Assembly (NCBI GenBank): GCA_910577285.1
Contig: CAJTLO010000003.1
Coordinates: forward strand, 188,774-252,773
Direction of reading: 5' to 3'
From: an uncultured Rikenellaceae bacterium
GTDB lineage: Bacteria; Bacteroidota; Bacteroidia; Bacteroidales; Rikenellaceae
Length of the DNA: 64,000 nucleotides
The notes under the pieces are model-generated. The model ran no database searches, was not told the DNA's origin, and was given only the letters and a program-made list of their open reading frames with translations. Of the stretch, positions 17,511 through 24,709 are shown piece by piece (position 1 is the first letter of the stretch; each line of letters begins with the position of its first letter). Both the position numbers and the translations under genes were made by a program.

Positions 17511-18056
17511 ATGGCAGAGAAAGATATACGATCCGGTGTACAGCTACCGGAGGAGCGTCCCGTCGACGAGGGGACGTTCGGAGCGAAAGACGAAGGGACC
17601 GCCCGGGCGGCGGACGATGCGGCGACGGAACGCACGGCCCCCTGGTGGAAACGTTTGCTCGCGTGGGGGGAGAGGATCGGGGCGCCCGTGTGGAAACGGC
17701 TGCGCAAGTTCATCTCGGTACCTTTCCTCGTCATGTTGCTGCTCTCCTTTTCGTTGTGGTATGCCATTAAGCTGGGATACACCTATCAGGCCGAAATTCC
17801 GGTTTCCGTGAATGTCGACGGACGTGTGTTCGAGGTGAACTGCATGGTGGAGGGGCAGGGAACGCGTCTGTTCGCCAAGCGCCATTCCAAAGGGAAACCG
17901 CTGGAGCTCAGTTGGAGCGACCTGGACGTATCGCCCTCGGCGATCAATCCGGGGTGGGTGGTCATATCGCCCTATTCGTTGCAGAATGCGATCTCGGCCC
18001 GCAATACCGATATAAAGTTCCTCTCCGTCGGTCCGATCCCCGAAATAGAGTTATGA
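17511..18056 (+). CDS. single-pass membrane protein, probably short YbbR-like
   Basis: A 181-residue protein. It has a polar, acidic N-terminal 40 residues, a basic segment (WWKRLLAWGERIG, then VWKRLRKF), one membrane helix at about 71-89 (PFLVMLLLSFSLWYAIKLG) and a beta-rich extracytoplasmic part. A membrane helix followed by a YQAEIPVSVNVDG strand resembles YbbR-domain proteins, which sit next to coaE in other Bacteroidales. Those are usually about 300 residues with several YbbR repeats, so this copy is short, or a different family. Its TGA overlaps the coaE ATG (ATGA), so the two are probably translationally coupled. Function unknown. Confidence 0.6.
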   Translation: MAEKDIRSGVQLPEERPVDEGTFGAKDEGTARAADDAATERTAPWWKRLLAWGERIGAPVWKRLRKFISVPFLVMLLLSFSLWYAIKLGYTYQAEIPVSVNVDGRVFEVNCMVEGQGTRLFAKRHSKGKPLELSWSDLDVSPSAINPGWVVISPYSLQNAISARNTDIKFLSVGPIPEIEL

Positions 18057-18661
18057 GTGGCCGCGCCCCGTTGAAAGTAGGCGTTACCGGCGGCATAGGC
18101 AGCGGCAAGAGTGTCGTGTGTCGTCTGCTGGCCATGCTGGGCGTTCCGGTCTACGATTCCGATGCGCAGGCCCGGCAGCTCATGTCGTCCGATCCTTCGT
18201 TGGTCGCCGCCATTCGGGAGCGGTTCGGCGCGGAGAGTTATCGGGACGGGGAGCTCGACCGGAAATACCTCGCATCGAGGGTGTTCGGCAATCCGGTGGC
18301 GCTCGCCGCCCTGAACAGGATCGTACACCCCGCGGTGATCGCCGATTTTCTCCGGTGGGCCGGGGAGTGCGGTGCGGAGTATGTCGTGGTGGAGAGTGCG
18401 GTACTCTTCGAGAGCGGACTTGCCGGTGCGGTGGACGAGATCGTCGCCGTATCGTCGCCGGAAGAGCTGCGGGTGGAGCGTGCCGTCCGTCGCGACCGGA
18501 GTTCGGAGGAGGAGGTTCGGGCCCGTATCCGCAGCCAGATGGATGATGCGGAGCGGGAGGCCTTGGCCGGACATGTGGTCGTCAATGACGAGAGGAGCCT
18601 GCTTTGGGAGCAGGTGTTGCGCCTCGATGCGCTTTTCGGGGGACGCCGTGCGGGAGAGTGA
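18053..18661 (+). CDS. coaE: dephospho-CoA kinase
   Basis: A 202-residue P-loop kinase for the last step of CoA synthesis, phosphorylation of the 3'-hydroxyl of dephospho-CoA. The Walker A motif GGIGSGKS is at residues 13-20. YDSDAQAR and the later NRIVHPAV are family motifs. The ATG at 18053 overlaps the stop of the preceding gene by four bases; longer in-frame starts upstream lie within that gene and add no homology. folP follows after 10 bases, so the four plus-strand genes from 17511 to 20187 look like one operon. Confidence 0.94.
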   Translation: MSGRAPLKVGVTGGIGSGKSVVCRLLAMLGVPVYDSDAQARQLMSSDPSLVAAIRERFGAESYRDGELDRKYLASRVFGNPVALAALNRIVHPAVIADFLRWAGECGAEYVVVESAVLFESGLAGAVDEIVAVSSPEELRVERAVRRDRSSEEEVRARIRSQMDDAEREALAGHVVVNDERSLLWEQVLRLDALFGGRRAGE

Positions 18662-18671
18662 AAAGAAGACG

Positions 18672-19532
18672 ATGGAGATGGAGAGCAACGTGAAAACGAT
18701 AAGAGTCGGCGACAGGATATTGGACCTGAGCCGTCCGGCGGTGATGGCGATCGTGAATGTGACCCCGGACTCGTTCTTCGCCGGCAGCAGGACGGCGGAA
18801 GCCGGTGCCGTGCGCGAACGTGTGCGCAGGGCCGTCGCCGAGGGGGCGTCGATCATCGACGTGGGAGGTTACTCCTCCCGCCCGGGGGCGGCCGATGTGC
18901 CTGCCGAAGAGGAGTTGCGGCGGGTTTCGCTGGCGGTGGAGGCTGTGCGCGACGAGTATCCGGAAACCCTCGTGTCGGTCGATACCTTTCGGGCGAGTGT
19001 GGCCGAGGGGGTGATGGCGCGTTTCGGTCCGTGTATCGTGAATGACATATCGGCCGGCGAGCTCGACAGCGGTATCATGGAGGTCGCCGCCCGTTACGGG
19101 GTGCCTTATATCGCCATGCATATGCGGGGAACGCCCGCCGACATGCAGGGGCGTACCGCCTATGGCGATATTGTGGGCGAGGTTGCCGGCTACCTGGCAG
19201 GGAGGCTGGAGGCGGCCCGCAGGGCGGGGGTACGCGATGTGGTGCTCGATCTCGGTTTCGGGTTTGCCAAGACTACCGCACAGAATTACGAACTGCTCGG
19301 CGGAATGCGGGAGATCGCTGCGCTCGGTTGTCCGCTGCTGGCCGGTATCTCGCGCAAATCGATGATATACAAAGTGCTCGATACGGTGCCGGAAGAGGCG
19401 CTGAACGGAACGACGGCGCTCCATTGGGAGTGCCTACGGCAGGGAGCCGATCTGTTGCGGGTGCACGATGTCGCACAGGCCGTGGAGGTCGTGCGGCTTT
19501 TCGGTTTTTACAGGGAACATGGAAACATATAA
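18672..19532 (+). CDS. folP: dihydropteroate synthase
   Basis: A 286-residue TIM-barrel enzyme that joins p-aminobenzoate to dihydropterin pyrophosphate in folate synthesis; it is the sulfonamide target. The N-terminal motif NVTPDSFF is at 29-36. The pterin-binding loop contains DVGGYSSRPGA, and SVDTFRA, NDISAG and the later SRKS are conserved motifs. ATG 18672 was chosen because the protein begins just before the first strand (MEMESNVKTIRVG). The stop lies 1 base before the lolD ATG at 19534. A DisA-type cyclase, often next to folP in this phylum, is not present here; lolD follows directly. Confidence 0.93.
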   Translation: MEMESNVKTIRVGDRILDLSRPAVMAIVNVTPDSFFAGSRTAEAGAVRERVRRAVAEGASIIDVGGYSSRPGAADVPAEEELRRVSLAVEAVRDEYPETLVSVDTFRASVAEGVMARFGPCIVNDISAGELDSGIMEVAARYGVPYIAMHMRGTPADMQGRTAYGDIVGEVAGYLAGRLEAARRAGVRDVVLDLGFGFAKTTAQNYELLGGMREIAALGCPLLAGISRKSMIYKVLDTVPEEALNGTTALHWECLRQGADLLRVHDVAQAVEVVRLFGFYREHGNI

Positions 19533-19533
19533 G

Positions 19534-20187
19534 ATGATAGAGGCGGCGGACGTGCGCAAGAGCTACGGGTCGCTGGAGGTGTTGAAAGGGGTTTCGTTGA
19601 GCGTATGCCGCGGCGAGGTGGTGTGTATCGTGGGAGCGAGCGGAGCGGGAAAAACCACGCTGCTTCAGATACTCGGAACGCTCAGTGGCGCCGACAGCGG
19701 TAGCATACGCATCGACGGTATTCCTGTGGAGCGGCTCGCCGACCGGGAGCTCTCCGATTTCCGCAACCGCCGGATCGGGTTCGTGTTCCAGTTCCACCAT
19801 CTGCTGCCCGAATTCACCGCTTTCGAGAATGTCTGCATGCCGGGTTACATCGGTCGCCGCGACCGGGCTGAGGTGGAGGCCTATGCCAAGGAGCTGCTGG
19901 GCATGTTGGGACTCCGACACAGGGAGCATCATAAGCCTGCGGAGCTCTCCGGAGGGGAACAGCAACGGGTGGCCATTGCGCGTGCGCTTATTAATTCGCC
20001 CTCCGTGCTGTTGGCCGACGAGCCGTCGGGTAACCTCGACTCGAAAAACCGCGAGGAGATCCATCGTCTTTTTTTCGAGCTGCGCGACCGTTTGGGGCAG
20101 ACGGTGGTGATCGTGACACACGATGACGGGCTGGCCCGGATGAGCGACCGACGCATTGTGATGAGCGACGGCCTTATCGTCGAGTGA
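19534..20187 (+). CDS. lolD: lipoprotein-release ABC transporter ATPase LolD
   Basis: A 217-residue ABC ATPase. Walker A GASGAGKT is at 34-41, the signature LSGGEQQR at 138-145 and Walker B VLLADEP at 158-164, followed by SGNLDS and a switch histidine in VTHDD. The segment FVFQFHHLLPEFTAFENV is typical of LolD, which with LolC/E extracts lipoproteins from the inner membrane for delivery to LolA. The start MIEAADVRKSYG at 19534 matches the family; an in-frame ATG at 19519 overlaps folP. The membrane partners are not adjacent, as is usual in Bacteroidota. It is the last gene before a 2.3-kb gene-free region. Confidence 0.88.
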   Translation: MIEAADVRKSYGSLEVLKGVSLSVCRGEVVCIVGASGAGKTTLLQILGTLSGADSGSIRIDGIPVERLADRELSDFRNRRIGFVFQFHHLLPEFTAFENVCMPGYIGRRDRAEVEAYAKELLGMLGLRHREHHKPAELSGGEQQRVAIARALINSPSVLLADEPSGNLDSKNREEIHRLFFELRDRLGQTVVIVTHDDGLARMSDRRIVMSDGLIVE

Positions 20188-20415
20188 CGGTGGAATGAAT
20201 CGCAGGGAATCGGGCCGCGTTTGGCGCTCTCCAGTCGGTTTGCTGGTGCTCCGATCGGGTTGTTTCGACTCCGTCTGTTGTTGCATAGGGTGGCGCGGGT
20301 GTACGGAAAGGGAGGATTTCTTTGGGGGATTGTTAAAGCCAGGTGCCTTGCATTGTTCCGGAGCGGCGTGTTCGGCGGATTGGCGGAGGAGCGGGTTTCT
20401 TATCCGGATTTTTTC

Positions 20416-20652
20416 GTGTTAAGTATTTGAAAACCTTTCGGTTTTCGGGGCGCGTGGCGGCGAGGTAATCTATAAGTTGGGGATTGTGTTTCTTCCGTGC
20501 AGGGTGTGCGGGGAGATGCGGGAATCGCTCGTTTTATTCGGCTTCAGTTGTGTTGAGTGCTTAAATCCTTTTGCTTATTGGATTGTGTGACGACGAGCGG
20601 TATTCCCGGTCAATTATAAATTTGGGGTTATTTTCTTCCGTGCAGGGTGTGC
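20416..20652. repeat. diverged direct duplication, two copies
   Basis: Two related segments, 20416-20509 and 20550-20652. They share a start (gtgttRagt), an AT-rich middle and a well-conserved end: tataagttgggg or tataaatttgggg, then a common block ending ttccgtgcagggtgtgc at 20493-20509 and 20636-20652 (17 identical bases). The middle is diverged and the offset between copies changes from 134 to 143 bases, so small indels have accumulated. There is no coding potential. They could be paired small-RNA genes or an old duplication. Confidence 0.5.
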
Positions 20653-20844
20653 AAGAGCTGCGTACATTGTTGGCAATAAGCGTTTTCTCGGGGAATGTTA
20701 GGGCGCTTTTATCGCGGTGGTTGACCTCCCTCGCGCGCGGGCTATGTGCTTTTTCCTGCTTTATCGAGCCGCAATTTATTCGTATTCCCGTCCAACAGCC
20801 TGAACGGAAACTATCACGATACTGAACGAAGAGAAAGACCGTTT

Positions 20845-21381
20845 TACCGATCTTCTCCTCGTACGGTATCGCGCCACAACAGCTGGGCGTCGCGGATTCT
20901 CGGTGCCGCAACAGCGACCTTTCGGCCGGTTCTGTTGCGAATTGCAGCGGACTCCATCGTTTGTTCCCAAGATGAAATGGTCTTGATTCTACATCAAACC
21001 ACAACTACTCATCATACCTCTTTAGAAGCTATGGGGAGTGTGTATCATTTATTTATCGAACTCAACCGGAATGTTTCGCCATAACCGGAAGAGGGCATAT
21101 GTTTGTATCTCGATCAACATCTTTCGTCGGCACCCCTTATCGAAAGTGCCGGGTTCTGTCTTATTCCTACCTGCATCGAACCACACCGGAATGGGGTAAT
21201 TTCCTCAACTACCTGCCGTGGTGTTTTTGTTCTTCTACGTCAAATCACAACTGATCTGTCCGCCTGTTTTACCGAGTGTTGTTGTATCTTATAGTCTTTC
21301 TACATCAAACCACAACAATCCATAGCTATTGATTTTTATGATACTGTTGTATCTTATAGTCTTTCTACATCAAACCACAAC
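20845..21381 (-). CRISPR. small, decaying type II-like CRISPR array without cas genes
   Basis: Two identical 36-base repeats lie at 21281-21316 and 21346-21381, separated by a 29-base spacer. On the minus strand each begins gttgtggtttgatgtag and ends with gatacaac, the form of repeats used with Cas9 (type II) in Bacteroidota. A decayed copy at 21216-21251 keeps 17 of the last 19 plus-strand positions and is again spaced by 29 bases. Weaker copies are at 21152-21187 and 20845-20880. The copy at 20971-21006 keeps all of its last 19 plus-strand positions but not the rest, and may be a decayed repeat or a tracrRNA anti-repeat. Decay toward lower coordinates fits a minus-strand array whose leader lies above 21381. 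No cas gene is in the window. Confidence 0.75.
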
Positions 21382-22172
21382 CTCAGGGGCGCAATGTGTT
21401 GTTTTTTGCGTAGTTACACGTATGTATGGACGGTGCGATACGCTGCGCGGTACGTTGAAGAAGTCGGTCCGATGCGATTTTTCTCTTCGTAAACATAAGG
21501 AACTGCCGTTGCTGTGGCCGTCTGCACCGGTCGGATGAAACGATCCGGCAGGTAGCGGGGAACCGTTTGGCTACGGCAATTCACCCGACGTGATGGTCGC
21601 TATTTTCAACCGAGCTCGAATAGGGTTGCGGGCATCGGCTCGGCTTGCATTCGAGCGACGTTATGCGTCGGTGGTGTCAAATATATGCAAATATAACAAA
21701 ATTCTATTTGCAGAAGCACGAAAGTGCCTGTCGGCCTGCAGGGGCGGTGCACGTTCGCGGAGCGATAGAGGTACGAGGGCGAGGGCAATGGTAATTCACC
21801 CGGCACGAATAGAGGTGCTATGTGCAACGAAGCTCGAAACTTTGTTTCGGGAGAGGGGAGTTGCAGGGGCGCATTTTAGGAGGTGAGGCCGGAAAGGGAA
21901 GTATTGAGTTTCGGGGAAATCGGACAGGGCGAGGGGGCGGCGGTGTGCTTCGGGAAGTGGATTTTCGTTTTGCTCTCCTTTTTGTGTCTTTCTCGGATTC
22001 CGCATACGGCCGCATAGGGGGCTCAGAGCTCATTTCGTAAGAGAACCGGATCGGTAGCGGGGTATGGTTGCATCGTGGGAAGTCGAGCGAACCGGGACGT
22101 GGCAAGGGTTCGCTTCGGGGCCGAATCAATGGCTGCAAGGTTGTGTTCCGGTTGGCTGGCCGCAGGCATAGA

Positions 22173-22398
22173 TCGCGTTTTGGCCGGGATGCGGGATGTC
22201 TGCCGGTGGCGGAGTGCGTTTAGGCTGGGATGCGAGATGTGTGCCGGTGGCGAGGTGTGTCTCGGTCAGGATGCGGGATTTCTGCCGGTGGCGGAGTGCG
22301 TTTCGGCCGGGATGCGGGATGTCTGCCGGTGGCGAGGCGTGTTTCGGAGGGGATGCGGGATGTCTGCCGGTGGCGGGGCGTGTTTCGGAGGGGATGCG
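22173..22398. repeat. 41-bp minisatellite, about 5.5 copies
   Basis: The word ggatgcgRg recurs at 22187, 22228, 22269, 22310 and 22351, exactly 41 bases apart, with a last partial copy at 22392. Each unit contains tgccggtggcg and a cgtttcgg-like end, with scattered substitutions. The first unit is preceded by a partial copy (from about 22173). 41 is not a multiple of 3, so a translated product would cycle through all frames; a coding role is unlikely. It lies 50 bases beyond the terminator of the M3 peptidase gene. Confidence 0.85.
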
Positions 22399-22447
22399 AA
22401 ACGGAGGCAGGCGCACGGTCGGCTTTTCATGAGGCGTAGCGACGACA

Positions 22448-22478
22448 AAGGGGAAGCTGCTTGTGCAGGCTTCCCCTT
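22448..22478 (-). terminator. rho-independent terminator of the M3 peptidase gene
   Basis: A 10-bp stem (aaggggaagc with gcttcccctt) with further pairing in the loop. On the minus strand it is followed by tttgtc. It lies about 26 bases after the peptidase stop. Confidence 0.7.
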
Positions 22479-22503
22479 CTCGATCGATGCGGCTTGTGGC
22501 CGG

Positions 22504-24618
22504 TTATTTCAGAATCTTGTCGATGAGCGCTTTGGTTTCGGGCTTGTGGCCGCGGAACCTCACGTAGAGCGTCATGGGGTGTTCGCTGCCTCCTTTGGAG
22601 AGGATGTTCTCACGGAACGAACCGGCGACATCGCTGTTGAAGATGCCCTTTTCCTCGAAGAGCGAGAAGGCGTCCGCTTCGAGCACCTCCGCCCATTTAT
22701 AGCCGTAGTACCCTGCCGCATAGCCCCCGCCGAAGATGTGGGAGAAGGCGGGCGACATGGCCGTGCCGCTGATGTAGGGCGTGATGCGGGTAGGCTCGGT
22801 GGCCGTACGTTCGAACTCCTCTACGCTGACGGCGACGGGTTCGGTGATGGTGTGCCATGCCATGTCGTTCATGGCGAAGCTCAGCTGCCTCACGTTGCCA
22901 TAGGCTGCCAGGTAGTTTTTGGCGGCCACGATCTTGTCGATCAGCTCCTGCGGCATCTTCTCACCGGTCTTGTAGTTTACGGCGAACAGGTCGAGGAACT
23001 CCTTCTCGGTAGCCCAGTTCTCCATGATCTGCGAGGGCAGTTCGACGAAATCCTGGTAGACGCCCGTGCCCGTGAGCGACGCGTATTTCCCTTCGGCGAA
23101 GAGGCCGTGGAGGCAGTGTCCGAACTCGTGGAGGAAGGTTTCGAACTCGTCGAAGGTCAGCAGCGACGGCGTCGAGGAGGTCGGTTTGGTGAAGTTGCCG
23201 CACAGGGTGACGATGGGGCGCACCTCCGTGCCGTCGGCCTCGGTGTACATCGGGCGGTAGTTGGTCATCCATGCGCCGCCGCGTTTGGTGGCACGCGGGA
23301 AGAAGTCCATGTAGATGATACCCGTGAGCGAACCGTCGGCTTCATGCACCTCGTAAGCCACCACGTCGGGATGGTAGACGGGGATCTCCTTGTTGGCTAC
23401 GAACGTGATGCCGTAGAGTTTCTCGGCCAGGTTGAAGATGCCTTTCTTTACGCTCTCCAGCTCGAGGTACTGCTTGACCTCCTCGTTGCTGATGGCGTAA
23501 CGGTCGTTTTTGTATTTCTCGCTGACATAGCTCCAGTCCCAGGGCATGAGCTGGAAGTCCGCACCGTAGAGGCCGCTTTCGATGGCATAGCGCTGGAGGG
23601 TGGCGACCTCGTCGAGCGCCCGGTCTTTCGTCGCGGTCAGCAGTTCGTCGATGAATGCGTTCACCGTGGCCACATTACCGGCCATCTTCTCTTCCAGTAC
23701 GTAGGCGGCGTAGTTCGGATAGCCGAAAAGTTCGGCCAGTTCGAGACGCAGTTCGGCGATGCGCTTGGCGATCCCGCAGTTGTCGTGGTCCCCGATGGCG
23801 CGGGTGTTGGAAGCCCTCCAGAGCTTCTCTTTCAGCTCCCTGTCGCTGGAGTAGGTCATGAACGGGGCGTAGCTGGCCATCTGTAGCGTGATGGTCCAGC
23901 CCTCTTCGCCGCGGGCGGCCGCTTCGTCGGCCATGCTCTCCCTGACGAAAGCAGGCAACTCGGCCACCTTGGCGGAGTCTGCCGTGGGGATGTTGAGCGT
24001 GAAGGCGTTGGTGGCTGCCAGCACGTTCTGCTCGAACTTCAGCGACAGCGTCGAGAGTTCGCTCGTGATGGCGCGGTAGCGCTCCTTGCCCGCCTCGTCG
24101 AGACCGGCACCGCCGCGGATGAAGCTCTTATAGGTTTTGTCGAGCAGCATGGAGTCCTGCGTGTCGAGGTCGTAGGCGGCACGGTTGTCGTAAACGCTCT
24201 TCACCCGTTCGAAAATCACAGGGTTGAGGTAGATGTCGTTGGTGTACTCTACGAGTTGGGGCTGGAGCCGTTCGGCGATCGCTTCCATTTCGTCGGAGGT
24301 TTCGGCTCCCTGAAGGGCGAAGAAGATAGTCGCCACGGTGTTGAGTCGGCTTCCGCTACGCTCCAGTGCCACGATGGTGTTGTCGAACGTGGGCGGTTCG
24401 GGGTTCCGGACGATCGCTTCGATGTCGGACCGCGCTTCGGCGAGGGCCACATTGAAGGCGGGCTCGTAGTGTTCGATCTTTATCTTGTCGAATTGCGGTG
24501 TCCCGTAAGGAGTGGTCGGTGTTGTCAGGAGCGGGTTGTTCTCCGTAGAGTCGCCCCGGTGACATGCTGTCGCAGCGAATGCCATGATGGTAAGTGGAAT
24601 GATGATTGACTTTTTCAT
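22504..24618 (-). CDS. M3-family zinc oligopeptidase / peptidyl-dipeptidase, lipoprotein
   Basis: A 704-residue M3 metallopeptidase of the Dcp/OpdA type. The zinc motif HEFGH is at about residue 496, inside ETFLHEFGHCLHGLF. The late motifs SQIMENW and FSHIFGGGYAAGYYGYKW are characteristic of the group and supply the third zinc ligand and substrate-site residues. A signal sequence ending in a lipobox (FAATAC, C19) predicts a lipoprotein, probably facing the periplasm. The enzyme should trim short peptides, with Dcp-type enzymes removing C-terminal dipeptides. It is monocistronic, with a terminator downstream and about 90 bases to lptD upstream on the same strand. Confidence 0.9.
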   Translation of the reverse strand: MKKSIIIPLTIMAFAATACHRGDSTENNPLLTTPTTPYGTPQFDKIKIEHYEPAFNVALAEARSDIEAIVRNPEPPTFDNTIVALERSGSRLNTVATIFFALQGAETSDEMEAIAERLQPQLVEYTNDIYLNPVIFERVKSVYDNRAAYDLDTQDSMLLDKTYKSFIRGGAGLDEAGKERYRAITSELSTLSLKFEQNVLAATNAFTLNIPTADSAKVAELPAFVRESMADEAAARGEEGWTITLQMASYAPFMTYSSDRELKEKLWRASNTRAIGDHDNCGIAKRIAELRLELAELFGYPNYAAYVLEEKMAGNVATVNAFIDELLTATKDRALDEVATLQRYAIESGLYGADFQLMPWDWSYVSEKYKNDRYAISNEEVKQYLELESVKKGIFNLAEKLYGITFVANKEIPVYHPDVVAYEVHEADGSLTGIIYMDFFPRATKRGGAWMTNYRPMYTEADGTEVRPIVTLCGNFTKPTSSTPSLLTFDEFETFLHEFGHCLHGLFAEGKYASLTGTGVYQDFVELPSQIMENWATEKEFLDLFAVNYKTGEKMPQELIDKIVAAKNYLAAYGNVRQLSFAMNDMAWHTITEPVAVSVEEFERTATEPTRITPYISGTAMSPAFSHIFGGGYAAGYYGYKWAEVLEADAFSLFEEKGIFNSDVAGSFRENILSKGGSEHPMTLYVRFRGHKPETKALIDKILK

Positions 24619-24709
24619 TTATAAAGTTGATGAAAGGTTTTTTTCGTTGTCGGGCGTGTGCGGAGCCGTGCCGGAGGACGGCGTACCGTCGGGCGGGTTC
24701 TTCCCCGCA

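Larger units (their letters stand above)
20188..22503. other. 2.3-kb gene-free region with repeats
   Basis: No convincing protein gene lies between lolD and the M3 peptidase. From left to right it contains a diverged direct duplication (20416-20652), a decaying CRISPR array (20845-21381), about 800 bases of mixed, locally AT-richer sequence, and a 41-bp tandem array (22173-22398). Short open frames here are without recognisable features. The base composition (for example AT-rich 20590-21400 and 21670-21710) is unlike the GC-rich coding neighbours. Confidence 0.7.

Noticed and set aside
20571..20825. 84-codon open frame in the 2.3-kb gene-free region
   Set aside because: It overlaps the second copy of the diverged duplication, has no recognisable features, and no equivalent frame is open in the first copy.
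22075..23886. Open frame through the 41-bp repeats and antisense to the M3 peptidase
   Set aside because: It joins a non-coding tandem array with the antisense strand of a well-supported gene; the 41-base period shifts frame each unit.
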